From assembly GCF_902500225.1 (NCBI RefSeq), contig NZ_LR722660.1, forward strand, positions 62,001 through 126,000: 64,000 nucleotides of DNA, given 5' to 3'. Positions 1 to 9,851 of this stretch are shown in pieces (positions within the stretch are counted from its first letter, which is position 1; each line of letters opens with the position of its first letter). The DNA is from Buttiauxella massiliensis (lineage in GTDB: Bacteria; Pseudomonadota; Gammaproteobacteria; Enterobacterales; Enterobacteriaceae). The notes below the pieces were generated by a model. The model saw nothing but the letters and a program-made list of their open reading frames with translations. It made no database searches and had not been told where the DNA came from. The position numbers were made by a program, and so were the translations under genes.

Positions 1-134
1 GCTTCACCACGGGTGATGACCTTAACTTTAGAGGTTAAACCTTTAAAGGTCATGAAAAGTACGGCGGCCAGTAAGCCAACCCACGCCAGACTAAGTATGG
101 GATGGCGACTCACGAATTGCATAATTTCTTGCAT
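1..134 (-). CDS. yibN: YibN, membrane-anchored rhodanese-like protein (partial, N-terminal 44 codons)
   Basis: The reverse strand reads from an ATG at 134 into the window edge, so only the amino end is present. It begins [18 protein letters not shown], followed by a hydrophobic stretch (about residues 13-30) and then [11 protein letters not shown]. This matches the N-terminal membrane anchor of E. coli YibN; the rhodanese domain would lie outside the window. In E. coli, yibN is divergent from gpmM/gpmI and precedes grxC-secB, and the same divergent layout is seen here. Identification rests on the short N-terminus plus position. Confidence 0.85.
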   Translation of the reverse strand, partial: MQEIMQFVSRHPILSLAWVGLLAAVLFMTFKGLTSKVKVITRGE

Positions 135-379
135 GGGGGGGTGTAACTCCCGACTAAGTAATATGAAAAAACCAGGTGAGGAGTATACATTTGCGTTGTG
201 CCAAATACAGCCAGTCTGCGCCAGGTAATGTAGATTCTGCGGACTGTTACGAAAAAAATTACCGCAACGACGTAAAACCGATCACAATCCAGCCTCTTTC
301 TTTGATCTTCTGCGGCTATTTACCCCGCAGCCTGTAGTAAAATTACGCAAATTTTGTCTTTGACTTAGAGGTTGTCGCA

Positions 380-1927
380 ATGTCAGTTACTAAAAAACCT
401 ATGGTTCTGGTGATTCTGGATGGTTATGGTCACCGCGAAGAGCAGCAGGATAACGCTATTCTGAATGCTAAAACCCCGGTTATGGATAGCCTGTGGGCCC
501 AGCGCCCACACACTTTGATCAACGCATCTGGCCTGGAAGTCGGTCTGCCAGAAGGCCAAATGGGTAACTCCGAAGTTGGCCACGTAAACCTCGGCGCAGG
601 CCGCATTGTTTACCAGGATCTGACTCGTCTGGATGTTGAAATTAAAGAACGTACTTTCTTTGCCAACCCAACGCTGACTGCGGCTGTAGACAAAGCCGTT
701 GCCGCTGGCAAAGCGGTTCACATCATGGGCCTGGCATCAGCCGGTGGCGTTCACAGCCACGAAGAACATATTCTGGCGATGATTGAACTGGCAGCAGAAC
801 GAGGTGCTGAAGCAATCTACCTGCACGCATTCCTGGATGGTCGCGATACCCCGCCACGCAGCGCTGAATCCTCTCTGAAGAAGTTTGCCGACAAGTTTGC
901 CGCACTGGGCAAAGGTCGCGTTGCGTCCCTGATTGGCCGTTACTACGCTATGGACCGCGACAACCGTTGGGATCGCGTTGAACTGGCTTACGACCTGCTG
1001 ACTCTGGCTCAAGGCGAATACCAGGCAGAAACCGCTGTTGCGGGTCTGGAAGCAGCTTACGCTCGCGATGAGAACGACGAATTCGTTAAACCGACTGTGA
1101 TTCGTGCAGAAGGTGAAGCAGATGCAGCCATGAACGACGGCGATGCTCTGATCTTCATGAACTTCCGTGCGGACCGTGCTCGTCAAATCACCCGTACTTT
1201 CGTTAATGCTGACTTCGACGGTTTTGCCCGTAAGAAAGTGGTTAACTTCGGCGATTTCGTGATGCTTACCGAATATGCAGCAGACATCAAAGCCGCTTGC
1301 GCTTATCCACCAGCTTCACTGACCAATACCTTTGGCGAGTGGATGGCGAAGCACGATAAAACTCAGTTGCGCATCTCCGAAACTGAAAAATATGCTCACG
1401 TTACCTTCTTCTATAACGGTGGCGTTGAAGAACCATTTGCTGGCGAAGACCGCATTCTGATTAACTCTCCGAAAGTTGCGACTTATGACATGCAACCGGA
1501 AATGAGCTCCGCAGAATTGACCGAAAAACTGCTGGCAGCGATCGGCAGCGGCAAGTACGACACCATCATTTGTAACTATCCAAATGGCGATATGGTGGGT
1601 CATACCGGTGTTTACGAAGCGGCTATCGCAGCAATCGAAGCGCTGGATAACTGTATTGCTCAGGTTGTTTCTGCAGTTGAAAACGTGGGTGGGCAATTGC
1701 TGATCACCGCTGACCACGGTAACGCAGAACAGATGGCTGACCCGGCAACTGGCCAGGCGCACACCGCGCATACCAGCCTGCCTGTTCCATTGATTTATGT
1801 GGGCGATCGTAGTGTGAAAGCGGTAGAAGGCGGCAAGCTTTCTGATATCGCACCAACTATGTTGAGCCTGATGGGTATGGAAATCCCGCAAGAGATGACT
1901 GGCAAGCCGCTGTTCATCGTGGAATAA
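380..1927 (+). CDS. gpmI: 2,3-bisphosphoglycerate-independent phosphoglycerate mutase
   Basis: This cytosolic glycolytic enzyme interconverts 3- and 2-phosphoglycerate using two metal ions and a phosphoserine intermediate. The 515-residue product is about the E. coli GpmM length. Metal-binding Asp14 sits in ILDGYG, and catalytic Ser64 in MGNSEVGH. Further metal-site motifs are LDGRDTPP (about residue 152), ADHGNAEQM (about 450) and HTAHTS. The ATG at 380 follows an AGAGG ribosome site. The gene leads a tight run with envC and yibQ, the usual enterobacterial arrangement, and is divergent from yibN. It is also called gpmM or yibO. No anomaly was seen. Confidence 0.98.
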   Translation: MSVTKKPMVLVILDGYGHREEQQDNAILNAKTPVMDSLWAQRPHTLINASGLEVGLPEGQMGNSEVGHVNLGAGRIVYQDLTRLDVEIKERTFFANPTLTAAVDKAVAAGKAVHIMGLASAGGVHSHEEHILAMIELAAERGAEAIYLHAFLDGRDTPPRSAESSLKKFADKFAALGKGRVASLIGRYYAMDRDNRWDRVELAYDLLTLAQGEYQAETAVAGLEAAYARDENDEFVKPTVIRAEGEADAAMNDGDALIFMNFRADRARQITRTFVNADFDGFARKKVVNFGDFVMLTEYAADIKAACAYPPASLTNTFGEWMAKHDKTQLRISETEKYAHVTFFYNGGVEEPFAGEDRILINSPKVATYDMQPEMSSAELTEKLLAAIGSGKYDTIICNYPNGDMVGHTGVYEAAIAAIEALDNCIAQVVSAVENVGGQLLITADHGNAEQMADPATGQAHTAHTSLPVPLIYVGDRSVKAVEGGKLSDIAPTMLSLMGMEIPQEMTGKPLFIVE

Positions 1928-1936
1928 TCCCTCCCC

Positions 1937-3220
1937 ATGAGGGGAAAGGCGATTTTTTCAATAACATGGGCCGTGAAAACGAAACTGTTTTCAGTCAGGC
2001 CTGTGATGTACGCCAGCGTGTTAAGCGCTGGCGTATTGTTATGCCCCTCGATCAGCCATGCCGACGATCGCGCCGAGTTAAAATCTATCCAGCAGGATAT
2101 TGCTACTCAAGAACGTGCGGTACGCCAGCAACAGCAACAACGCTCTACATTACTCGCTCAACTCCAGGCACAAGAAAAAGCTATCGCCGAAGCCAGCCGC
2201 AAGCTGCGCGATACGCAAAACACGCTTGCCGAACTCAACCGCCAAATCGACACCATGAATGCTTCACTCGCGAAACTGCAAAAGCAGCAGGCCTCGCAGG
2301 AACGCAATCTGGCCGCACAACTCGACGCTTCTTTCCGTCAGGGTCAACACACCGGCATTCAGCTAATTTTAAGCGGTGAAGAAAGTCAGCGCGGGCAACG
2401 CTTGCAGGCCTATTTTGGTTACCTGAACGCAGCGCGTCAGGAAACTATCGAGAACCTAAAGCAAACCAAAGCGGAAGTTGACGAGCAAAAAGCGAGTCTG
2501 GAGTCTAAGCAAACCGAACAACAGACATTGCTCTACGAACAGCAAGCCCAGCAAACCAGGCTGGAAAGTGCCCGTAACGAGCGCAAAAAGACGCTATCCA
2601 CTCTCGAATCTTCTTTGCAGCAAGATCAGCAAAAGCTGAGCGAAATGCGCCAGAACCAATCCCGCTTGCAGGGGCAAATTGCCCGTGCAGAAGCCGCCGC
2701 TAAGGCTCGAGCAGAAAAAGAAGCTCGCGAAGCTGAACAGGTTCGCGATCGCCAAAAAGAAGCGAGCAGCAAAGGCAGTACTTACAAACCGACCGAAAGT
2801 GAACGCTCGCTGATTTCACGTACAGGTGGTTTGGGTGCCGCTCGTGGGCAAGCTTTCTGGCCGGTCCGCGGTTCAATCCTTCATCGTTATGGCGAACAGC
2901 TCCAGGGTGAACTACGTTGGAAAGGGATTGTTATCGCCGCTGGTGAAGGCACTGAAGTTAAAGCCATTGCCGATGGACGCGTAATTCTTGCCGACTGGTT
3001 GCAGGGCTATGGCCTGGTTGTCGTGGTAGAACACGGCAAAGGCGATATGAGTTTGTACGGTTACAACCAAAGCGCGTTGGTTAATGTTGGAACACAAGTT
3101 CGCGCCGGCCAGGCTATTGCTCTGGTGGGTAACAGTGGTGGTCAGGGCCGCCCGTCACTTTATTTCGAAATTCGCCGCCAGGGCCAGGCAGTCAATCCAC
3201 AACCGTGGTTGGGAAGATAA
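1937..3220 (+). CDS. envC: Murein hydrolase activator EnvC
   Basis: Periplasmic divisome factor that activates the amidases AmiA and AmiB to split septal peptidoglycan. After a signal segment (cleavage expected after SISHA, about residue 42) comes a long Gln/Glu/Ala/Lys-rich coiled coil (about 45-280), then a C-terminal LytM domain (about 305-427). The LytM domain is degenerate: LYFEIRRQG stands where active M23 enzymes have an H-x-H motif, as expected for an activator rather than a hydrolase. The start is uncertain. The ATG at 1937 has no ribosome site, while the position aligned with the E. coli start Met is an ATA (1961) that does have GGGGAAAGG upstream; GTG 1973 is another option. The gene lies 9 bases after gpmI and 3 before yibQ. 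Confidence 0.95.
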   Translation: MRGKAIFSITWAVKTKLFSVRPVMYASVLSAGVLLCPSISHADDRAELKSIQQDIATQERAVRQQQQQRSTLLAQLQAQEKAIAEASRKLRDTQNTLAELNRQIDTMNASLAKLQKQQASQERNLAAQLDASFRQGQHTGIQLILSGEESQRGQRLQAYFGYLNAARQETIENLKQTKAEVDEQKASLESKQTEQQTLLYEQQAQQTRLESARNERKKTLSTLESSLQQDQQKLSEMRQNQSRLQGQIARAEAAAKARAEKEAREAEQVRDRQKEASSKGSTYKPTESERSLISRTGGLGAARGQAFWPVRGSILHRYGEQLQGELRWKGIVIAAGEGTEVKAIADGRVILADWLQGYGLVVVVEHGKGDMSLYGYNQSALVNVGTQVRAGQAIALVGNSGGQGRPSLYFEIRRQGQAVNPQPWLGR

Positions 3221-3223
3221 GTT

Positions 3224-4195
3224 TTGCTTCAATTCCGTCGTGTGTTTTTCTCTCTCGTCAGCACACTTATGCTGACAACCCCTGTTTACGCCGGAAAGCT
3301 GGCAATCGTTATAGATGACTTCGGTTATCGCCCCGCACAAGAAAACCAGGTTATAGCACTCCCCTCTAATATTTCCGTGGCTGTTTTACCCAACGCCCCT
3401 CACGCCCGCGAAATGGCAACCAAAGCGCACAATGCCGGGCATGAAGTGCTAATCCATTTACCGATGGCTCCGCTCAGCAAACAGCCGCTGGAAAAAGATA
3501 CTTTGCGCCCGGATATGAGCAGCGGCGAAATCGAACGCATTATTCGCGAAGCGGTTAATGATGTTCCTTATGCTGTGGGACTCAATAACCATATGGGCAG
3601 CGCGATGACATCCAGCCTGTTTGGCATGCAAAAAGTGATGCAGGCGCTGGGGCAATATAATCTCTATTTCCTCGACAGCATGACGATTGGCAATAGCCAG
3701 TCAATGCGGGCGGCAGCGGGAACTAACGTCAAGGTTATCAAACGCAAAGTGTTCCTCGACGATACGCAAAACGAAGCCGATATCCGTTTCCAGTTTAATC
3801 GTGCAGTAGAGTTAGCGCGCCGAAATGGCTCTGCGATAGCCATCGGCCACCCGCATCCAACAACCGTGCGCGTATTGCAACAGATGGTGTACAACCTGCC
3901 TTCAGATATTACGTTGGTCCGCCCGAGCAGCTTGTTGAACGAACCGCAGGTTGATACCTCGAAACCAAACAATACTCGCCCTGTAGTGCCCGGCAAACCG
4001 ACAGAGCAACCGCGTAATCCATTTAAAGGCATTAGTTTGTGCAAACCGAAACAACCTTTGCAACCTGTCTATGCCACTACGTTCTTTACTGTGTTGAGTG
4101 AAAGCATCAGCCAGAGCCAATTAATGCAATATATGCAGCATCAGTGGCAGGGCTGGGGAAAAAGCACATCCACAGTTGGAAATGTCGCGGGATAG
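3224..4195 (+). CDS. yibQ: YibQ, divergent polysaccharide deacetylase family protein
   Basis: The 323-residue product carries an N-terminal signal peptide (FFSLVSTLMLTTPVYA, about residues 8-23), so it is probably periplasmic. It has the divergent polysaccharide-deacetylase fold: LAIVIDDFGY (about 26-35), HEVLIHLPMAP, GLNNHMGSAMT and AIGHPHP give a likely metal/active-site set. Its biochemical role is unproven, though its place after envC suggests cell-wall metabolism. The only start in frame at the expected N-terminus is TTG at 3224, just 3 bases after the envC stop, suggesting translational coupling. The extreme C-terminus (QWQGWGK) matches the E. coli protein. Confidence 0.93.
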   Translation: MLQFRRVFFSLVSTLMLTTPVYAGKLAIVIDDFGYRPAQENQVIALPSNISVAVLPNAPHAREMATKAHNAGHEVLIHLPMAPLSKQPLEKDTLRPDMSSGEIERIIREAVNDVPYAVGLNNHMGSAMTSSLFGMQKVMQALGQYNLYFLDSMTIGNSQSMRAAAGTNVKVIKRKVFLDDTQNEADIRFQFNRAVELARRNGSAIAIGHPHPTTVRVLQQMVYNLPSDITLVRPSSLLNEPQVDTSKPNNTRPVVPGKPTEQPRNPFKGISLCKPKQPLQPVYATTFFTVLSESISQSQLMQYMQHQWQGWGKSTSTVGNVAG

Positions 4196-4221
4196 TTATC
4201 ACGGTTGATAGCCCTTATAAT
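4193..4221 (+). promoter_or_regulatory. Possible sigma-70 promoter for the glycosyltransferase pair
   Basis: A perfect TATAAT lies at 4216-4221, with a weak -35-like TAGTTA at 4193-4198 (17-base spacer). It stands 36 bases ahead of the ATG at 4257, in the only gap between yibQ and the two glycosyltransferase genes. This would let the pair be transcribed apart from gpmI-envC-yibQ. It is inferred from sequence alone. Confidence 0.4.
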
Positions 4222-4256
4222 GCCGCGTTGAATAAAGCTACAGGAGTCGGTTTACG

Positions 4257-5489
4257 ATGACGCAACAGCGGCATAAAATTCTCTTGCTGGATAACGGTAA
4301 AGAGTGGGGCGGCGGTACCAACAGTATGTTGGAACTGCTCAAACGTATTGACCGCCAACGGTTTGATATCACGTGCTGCTTTTACTACAACTATGCGCGC
4401 GGTGAAGGTGAAACCATTGAGAAAGTGCTGAAGAGCATTCAGATTCCTGTCATTTTTATTCCACAACGCAAGCAACCTGGCTGGGCAAAAATCTGCAAGG
4501 AAGTTGCTCGCTCATTTTTGTTTTTCAGCAAGTCAGGGCGCAAAAAAGTCACCGCATATATTGATGAGCAATGGCGCATCAAACCTAACGCGATGGCATT
4601 GCGTGAGCGGTTGCAGAAAGATGGCTACGAAATTCTCTATATGAATAACCAGCCTGGCTCTAACCTGGAAGGATATCTGGCCGCCGAGCCGCTCAATGTT
4701 GCGGTAGTACAGCACTGCCGTATCGAACCAGTAATGAGTCAGGCGATTACAAAAATCGTCAACCGCACAGGCGACGCTATAATCGCCGTCTCTCATGGCG
4801 TGGAAAGCGTGCTGCTTAACCACGGCGTGAAAAGATCTCTCTGCACGACTGTTCCTAACGCCATTGATATTCACCAGCCCTTACCTTCTGGCGAGGCGGT
4901 ACGTCGCTCGTTGGACATTGGCGACGATACATTTTTGTTTGGTAGTATCGGGTCACTTATCCCAAGAAAATCCTGCCACCATACGTTGGAAGCTTTGCAC
5001 CGTTTTCAGCAGCAACATCCCGACGCAAAATGGAAATTTGTTCTGGTAGGCGAAGGGGCCGATCGCGAAAAACTACAGCGCCAGGCCGCTGATTATGGAT
5101 TTGCCGATCGGGTTATCTTTACCGGCTTTCGTAACAACCCCCTGGATTATCTGGCCGCATTTGATGTCTTTATTCTGGCATCGAAAAGCGAAGGGTTACC
5201 GCGTGTGGTGCTCGAATCCATGCTGCTTAAAACCGTGGTGATCGGTTCAAATGTGACGGGGACGGCAGAGTTAATCGACTCCGGACGTACCGGTCTGATT
5301 TATCCTTATGGCGATACCGTTATGCTCGCTTCGCATCTTCAGCAAGTATGGCAAGATAGCGCATTACGTGATGCCCTTACACAAGCCGCCTACCAACGCG
5401 TGATTGATAACTATGCGATCGAACACTATGTTGCCGGTGTCGAAGCCGTACTTGGCGCAGTAAAACCAACCCGGAATGAATATGTTTAA
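4257..5489 (+). CDS. GT4-family glycosyltransferase, specificity unknown
   Basis: A 410-residue GT-B type transferase. The N-terminal half has the Gly-rich acceptor/donor loop in NGKEWGGGTNSM (about residues 13-24). The C-terminal half has the family signature: PNAIDI, GSLIPRK, LVGEG, VIFTGF, and the E-x7-E motif SEGLPRVVLES that grips the nucleotide sugar. No membrane segment is evident, so it is a cytosolic or membrane-peripheral enzyme. The ATG at 4257 follows CAGGAG. Its 3' end overlaps the next transferase gene. In E. coli this yibQ-tdh interval holds yibD, an unrelated GT2 gene, so the pair is accessory. The substrate is unknown; a role in LPS core or another surface glycan is a guess from the nearby waa cluster. 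Confidence 0.85.
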   Translation: MTQQRHKILLLDNGKEWGGGTNSMLELLKRIDRQRFDITCCFYYNYARGEGETIEKVLKSIQIPVIFIPQRKQPGWAKICKEVARSFLFFSKSGRKKVTAYIDEQWRIKPNAMALRERLQKDGYEILYMNNQPGSNLEGYLAAEPLNVAVVQHCRIEPVMSQAITKIVNRTGDAIIAVSHGVESVLLNHGVKRSLCTTVPNAIDIHQPLPSGEAVRRSLDIGDDTFLFGSIGSLIPRKSCHHTLEALHRFQQQHPDAKWKFVLVGEGADREKLQRQAADYGFADRVIFTGFRNNPLDYLAAFDVFILASKSEGLPRVVLESMLLKTVVIGSNVTGTAELIDSGRTGLIYPYGDTVMLASHLQQVWQDSALRDALTQAAYQRVIDNYAIEHYVAGVEAVLGAVKPTRNEYV

Positions 5490-6402
5490 ATTTCTGAACC
5501 CAAAATATCGCCATATTACGGCGCGACATAATATCCCTTTAGCACAGGCGGCAAGCGGAGCTAAAACCGTTCCTGTCACTTCTGTTGTAATCCCATGTGT
5601 CGGCGAAGATTATATTGAGGAAGGTACGCTTTCGGCTATTTTTGCCGAGAGTTTCGCACCACTGCTCGAAGAAATCGTCATCGTTTCCGACCAACCGGCC
5701 AGTGCTTTTACCGATTTGCCAGGCAAAACCCGAGTCGTCACGCTGAAGGTCCCGGAAAGAGATGACAACTATCGTTTCAAGCAAATCTATCGTAGCCGTT
5801 TGATTAAGATTCAAGCGCCACTGTATGCCAGGACCGAAGGCGCGCTGATTATTGACTCGGATTTAAACCTGTTACAGATGCCTGAACTGCAAGTCGAGGA
5901 AAATACCCTCTACTCCAGTTTCCGCCAGGGAAAAATGATTGCAAAACTGGCAAATGCACCAGAAGGGAAAGCGCCAGCTTATTATCAGGGTACTATTCGT
6001 CCGACTCTCGAACATCACGTCAATAGTGCTTTCCTGGCCGCAACTCGCAGCACCTGGCACCGGCTATGCCCTCTTTGGCTGGCTTTATTCCAGGATACGT
6101 GGAAGCTGATGGATGATTCTCAGCCGCCGACAGATCAATTGCCGCTGGCGGCATTGCTCGATTTGCTGGATTTCAAAACAGTGAATTTAGGTGACTGGGT
6201 AAACTGGCCGGTATCAAAACGCATTGGTGGCACACCGTCAGTGATTCCAAAAGAAGTCATCGGCGCGCATGGCGGTTTCCCACTTTCTGAATGGCAAAAA
6301 TATCTGGTTTCGTCGGATAGTGAATTGCTGTTTAAAGGGCAGGATTACACGCGAAAAGTACGTTATCTGACGGATGCTGAAAAGCAGACGGCAAGCGAGT
6401 AA
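5476..6402 (+). CDS. GT-A-like nucleotide-sugar transferase, specificity unknown
   Basis: I do not recognise this 308-residue protein as a named family member. It looks like a GT-A fold. A beta-strand SVVIPCVGEDYIEEG (about residues 36-50) resembles the opening of GT2 enzymes, and ALIIDSDLNLL carries a DSD triplet at residues 127-129 like the metal-binding DxD motif. No signal peptide or membrane helix is seen. Two ATGs (5476, 5482) could start it; both overlap the preceding GT4 gene (by 14 or 8 bases), implying coupled translation and a joint function. A strong bidirectional terminator follows at 6411. The C-terminal half (GDWVNWPVSKRIGG) gives no further clue. Confidence 0.72.
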   Translation: MNMFKFLNPKYRHITARHNIPLAQAASGAKTVPVTSVVIPCVGEDYIEEGTLSAIFAESFAPLLEEIVIVSDQPASAFTDLPGKTRVVTLKVPERDDNYRFKQIYRSRLIKIQAPLYARTEGALIIDSDLNLLQMPELQVEENTLYSSFRQGKMIAKLANAPEGKAPAYYQGTIRPTLEHHVNSAFLAATRSTWHRLCPLWLALFQDTWKLMDDSQPPTDQLPLAALLDLLDFKTVNLGDWVNWPVSKRIGGTPSVIPKEVIGAHGGFPLSEWQKYLVSSDSELLFKGQDYTRKVRYLTDAEKQTASE

Positions 6403-6410
6403 AGATGTTA

Positions 6411-6437
6411 AAAAGGCCGGTTTCCCGGCCTTTTTTA
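6411..6437. terminator. Bidirectional rho-independent terminator between the glycosyltransferase pair and tdh
   Basis: GGCCGG-TTTC-CCGGCC stem flanked by A and T runs on both sides, lying between the convergent ends of the 308-residue transferase gene and tdh. It can serve both strands. Confidence 0.9.
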
Positions 6438-6453
6438 ATCAACTCAGCAAGAA

Positions 6454-7479
6454 TTAATCCCAGCTAAGAATGACTTTACCAGACTGCCCGGAACGCATGG
6501 CATCAAAACCTTTCTGGAAATCATCGATACCAAAACGGTGAGTGATGATTGGTGACAGATCCAAGCCAGACTGAATCAGCGCCGCCATTTTGTACCAGGT
6601 TTCGAACATTTCTCGCCCGTAAATACCTTTGATGAACAAGCCCTTGAAGATGACTTTCGTCCAGTCGATAGACATATCTGACGGAGGAATACCCAGCATC
6701 GCAATACGGCCACCGTGATTCATGGTATCGAGCATGGTACGGAATGCCGGTGGAGCACCTGACATTTCCAGACCCACATCAAAACCTTCAGTCATGCCCA
6801 ACTCTTTCATTACGTCGGTCAGGTTTTCTTTGCTGACGTTCACCGCGCGGGTCACGCCCATTTCACGCGCCAGCTCCAGACGGTATTCGTTCACATCGGT
6901 GATCACGACATTACGCGCACCAACGTGTTTAGCGACAGCCGCCGCCATAATACCGATTGGGCCAGCGCCTGAAACCAGCACATCCTCCCCAACCAGATCG
7001 AAGGACAGCGCTGTGTGAACAGCGTTGCCGAACGGGTCAAAGATAGAGGCTAAATCGTCTGAGATGTTGTCAGGGATTTTGAAAGCATTGAAAGCAGGCA
7101 GCACCAGGTATTCTGCGAAACAACCCGGACGGTTTACACCAACACCTGTTGTGTTACGGCACAAGTGAGTACGGCCGGCACGGCAGTTACGGCAGTGACC
7201 ACAAGTGATATGGCCTTCACCGGAGACGCGATCGCCAATTTTAAAGCCTTTAACTTCCTGGCCAATACCGACAACTTCACCCACATATTCGTGACCGACA
7301 ACCATCGGAACCGGAATAGTTTTCTGCGACCATTCGTCCCAGTTATAAATATGCACATCGGTGCCGCAGATTGCGGTTTTACGGATTTTGATCAGCAGAT
7401 CGTTATGACCCATTTCAGGCGTGGGTGCATCCGTCATCCAGATGCCTTCTTCTGCTTTCAGTTTCGCTAATGCTTTCAT
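6454..7479 (-). CDS. tdh: L-threonine 3-dehydrogenase
   Basis: Oxidises L-threonine to 2-amino-3-ketobutyrate with NAD+, the first step of threonine-to-glycine conversion; the product goes to Kbl, encoded just upstream. It is a medium-chain zinc dehydrogenase with CGTDVHIY (catalytic zinc Cys), GHEYVGEV, the structural-zinc cysteine cluster [15 protein letters not shown], and the nucleotide-binding glycines GAGPIG. Translating from the ATG at 7479 gives 341 residues, the E. coli length, with GAGGG as ribosome site; an in-frame upstream extension inside kbl is not needed. It lies 10 bases downstream of kbl. Confidence 0.98.
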   Translation of the reverse strand: MKALAKLKAEEGIWMTDAPTPEMGHNDLLIKIRKTAICGTDVHIYNWDEWSQKTIPVPMVVGHEYVGEVVGIGQEVKGFKIGDRVSGEGHITCGHCRNCRAGRTHLCRNTTGVGVNRPGCFAEYLVLPAFNAFKIPDNISDDLASIFDPFGNAVHTALSFDLVGEDVLVSGAGPIGIMAAAVAKHVGARNVVITDVNEYRLELAREMGVTRAVNVSKENLTDVMKELGMTEGFDVGLEMSGAPPAFRTMLDTMNHGGRIAMLGIPPSDMSIDWTKVIFKGLFIKGIYGREMFETWYKMAALIQSGLDLSPIITHRFGIDDFQKGFDAMRSGQSGKVILSWD

Positions 7480-7489
7480 GACCGCTCCC

Positions 7490-8686
7490 TCAGGCGATAA
7501 CGCCCAACTGTTTACCGATACGCGTAAATGCGTCAACCGCACGTTCAATTTGTTCAGTCGTGTGGGCCGCTGACATCTGAGTACGGATGCGCGCCTGACC
7601 TTTTGGTACTACCGGGAAGAAGAACCCAGTGACATAAATGCCTTCTTTTTGCAGTTCACGCGCAAAGTTCTGCGCCACAACCGCTTCACCTAACATCACA
7701 GGGATGATGGCGTGATCCGCACCCGCCAGGGTAAAACCTGCTGCGGACATTTTCTCGCGGAACAAACTCGCGTTTGCCCACAGACGAGCACGAATTTCAG
7801 CGCCGGTTTCCAGCATTTCCAGAACTTTGATGGATGCTGAAACGATAGCCGGTGCCAAAGAGTTAGAGAAAAGGTATGGGCGAGAGCGCTGGCGCAACCA
7901 CTCAATCACTTCTTTACGACCCGCTGTATAGCCGCCGGATGCGCCGCCGAGCGCTTTGCCCAACGTGCCGGTAATGATGTCTACACGATCCATCACATCG
8001 CAATATTCATGCGTGCCACGACCATTTTCACCGACAAAACCAACCGCGTGAGAATCATCAACCATCACCAGCGCGTCATACTTATCAGCCAGATCGCAAA
8101 CGCCATTCAGGTTCGCAATCACGCCATCCATAGAGAACACACCGTCGGTGGCAATCATGATATGACGAGCCCCTGCCGCACGCGCTTCTTTCAGGCGAGC
8201 CTCAAGTTCTTGCATATCGTTGTTTGCATAGCGATAACGCTGCGCTTTGCACAGACGCACGCCATCAATAATAGACGCGTGGTTCAGGGCATCAGAAATA
8301 ATCGCATCTTCTGGGCCGAGCAGCGTTTCAAACAGGCCGCCGTTGGCATCGAAGCAGGAAGAGTAAAGAATCGCATCTTCCATTCCGAGGAAGCCCGCAA
8401 GTTTACCTTCCAGCTCTTTATGGCTGTCTTGTGTTCCACAAATGAAACGCACAGATGCCATCCCAAAACCATGTGTATCCATGCCCTGCTTTGCGGCATC
8501 GATCAGTTGCGGGTGGTTAGCGAGCCCCAGATAGTTATTGGCGCAGAAGTTAATGACATGGCTGCCATCAGCAACGGTAATATCGGCTTGTTGAGCAGAA
8601 GTAATGATACGTTCTTCTTTAAACAACCCTTCCGCTCGTGCGGTTTCAAGTTGGGTTGTTAACTGTTGGTAAAAATCTCCGCGCAT
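7490..8686 (-). CDS. kbl: 2-amino-3-ketobutyrate coenzyme A ligase (glycine C-acetyltransferase)
   Basis: Cleaves 2-amino-3-ketobutyrate with CoA into glycine and acetyl-CoA, completing threonine degradation with Tdh. This 398-residue PLP enzyme belongs to the alpha-oxoamine synthase family. The PLP lysine is in [14 protein letters not shown] (about residue 244), the PLP-phosphate region in [10 protein letters not shown], and the early substrate segment in NFCANNYLG. The start is ATG 8686 with AGGAG upstream. It is first in the kbl-tdh operon, divergent from hldD. In E. coli this operon is under Lrp control; I did not identify an Lrp site here. Confidence 0.98.
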   Translation of the reverse strand: MRGDFYQQLTTQLETARAEGLFKEERIITSAQQADITVADGSHVINFCANNYLGLANHPQLIDAAKQGMDTHGFGMASVRFICGTQDSHKELEGKLAGFLGMEDAILYSSCFDANGGLFETLLGPEDAIISDALNHASIIDGVRLCKAQRYRYANNDMQELEARLKEARAAGARHIMIATDGVFSMDGVIANLNGVCDLADKYDALVMVDDSHAVGFVGENGRGTHEYCDVMDRVDIITGTLGKALGGASGGYTAGRKEVIEWLRQRSRPYLFSNSLAPAIVSASIKVLEMLETGAEIRARLWANASLFREKMSAAGFTLAGADHAIIPVMLGEAVVAQNFARELQKEGIYVTGFFFPVVPKGQARIRTQMSAAHTTEQIERAVDAFTRIGKQLGVIA

Positions 8687-8812
8687 TGCGATTCTCCAGG
8701 CATGGCTAATTTCGACACATATTACCCAAACCTATACCAGGACACGAGATTACGCTTCAATGAAATTGAAATTTGCAGCATAAATCACGAGGCGTAGAAA
8801 CTTCCTCATATT

Positions 8813-8841
8813 AGGCGGGTCCATGAATGTAATGGTATGAT
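8813..8841 (+). promoter_or_regulatory. Probable hldD promoter (extended -10)
   Basis: TATGAT at 8836-8841 is preceded by TG-N (8833-8835), an extended -10 element, with a poor -35 (AGGCGG, 8813-8818). It lies about 60 bases upstream of hldD in the kbl-hldD divergent gap. E. coli hldD also has a heat-shock promoter, but no convincing sigma-32 match was seen here. Confidence 0.45.
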
Positions 8842-8902
8842 AAGAGCCATTAGCGCGTGAGGTATTGTGCCTTACGGCCCTCTTTTTTTAAGGTTTTCGC
8901 TT

Positions 8903-9835
8903 ATGATTATTGTCACCGGCGGTGCTGGCCTTATTGGCAGCAACATCATTAAGTCACTGAATGATATCGGACATACTGATATCCTGGTGGTCGACAACCT
9001 GAAGGATGGCACCAAGTTCGCCAACCTCGTTGATTTGAATATTGCCGACTACATGGATAAAGAAGACTTCTTAATCCAGATTATGGCAGGTGAAGAATTC
9101 GGCGATATCGAAGCAATTTTCCATGAAGGTGCTTGTTCTTCCACCACCGAGTGGGATGGCAAGTACATGATGGATAATAACTATCAGTACTCAAAAGAAG
9201 TTCTGCATTACTGCCTCGAACGCGAAATTCCATTCCTGTATGCCTCATCAGCCGCAACCTATGGCGGCCGCAACAGCGATTTTATCGAGTCTCGTGAATT
9301 CGAGCAGCCGCTGAATGTTTACGGTTACTCCAAATTCCTGTTCGACGAATACGTGCGCCAAATTCTGCCTGAAGCTAACTCCCAGATTACTGGCTTCCGT
9401 TACTTCAACGTCTACGGGCCGCGCGAAGGCCATAAAGGCAGTATGGCAAGCGTTGCATTCCATCTGAATACTCAGTTGAACAACGGCGAAAATCCAAAAC
9501 TGTTTGAAGGCAGCGATAGCTTTAAGCGCGACTTCATTTACGTGGGTGATGTTGCAGCGGTTAACCTGTGGTTCTGGCAGAACGGCGTATCCGGCATCTA
9601 TAACTGCGGTACCGGTCGTGCGGAATCCTTCCAGGCCGTTGCTGACGCAGCCCTGGCATTCCATAAAAAAGGCAGCATTGAATACATTCCATTCCCGGAA
9701 AAACTCAAGGGCCGCTATCAGGCATTTACTCAGGCCGACTTAACCAATCTGCGTGCCGCAGGTTACGACAAGCCATTCAAAACTGTTGCCGAAGGCGTAA
9801 CAGAATATATGGCCTGGCTGAACCGTGACGCATAA
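8903..9835 (+). CDS. hldD: ADP-L-glycero-D-manno-heptose 6-epimerase
   Basis: Converts ADP-D-glycero-D-manno-heptose to the L-glycero form, the heptose donor for the LPS inner core. Cytosolic extended short-chain dehydrogenase fold: the NADP-binding GGAGLIG opens the protein (residues 6-12), followed by the YGYSK catalytic Tyr/Lys pair (about 140) and SSAATYGG. From ATG 8903 the product is 310 residues, the E. coli length; the reading frame is open further upstream to 8867, but the Rossmann strand MIIVTGG fixes the start, with AAGG upstream. It heads hldD-waaF-waaC, whose products make and use the heptose donor. Older name: rfaD. Confidence 0.98.
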   Translation: MIIVTGGAGLIGSNIIKSLNDIGHTDILVVDNLKDGTKFANLVDLNIADYMDKEDFLIQIMAGEEFGDIEAIFHEGACSSTTEWDGKYMMDNNYQYSKEVLHYCLEREIPFLYASSAATYGGRNSDFIESREFEQPLNVYGYSKFLFDEYVRQILPEANSQITGFRYFNVYGPREGHKGSMASVAFHLNTQLNNGENPKLFEGSDSFKRDFIYVGDVAAVNLWFWQNGVSGIYNCGTGRAESFQAVADAALAFHKKGSIEYIPFPEKLKGRYQAFTQADLTNLRAAGYDKPFKTVAEGVTEYMAWLNRDA

Positions 9836-9851
9836 GCAGGTAGCCTGACGT

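Noticed and set aside
13-228. 71-codon plus-strand frame at the left edge
   Set aside because: It is antisense to the start of yibN, whose N-terminus is clearly recognisable on the minus strand.
8687-8902. Sigma-32 heat-shock promoter of hldD
   Set aside because: No convincing CTTGAAA / CCCCAT pair with proper spacing; only an extended -10 sigma-70 element stands out.
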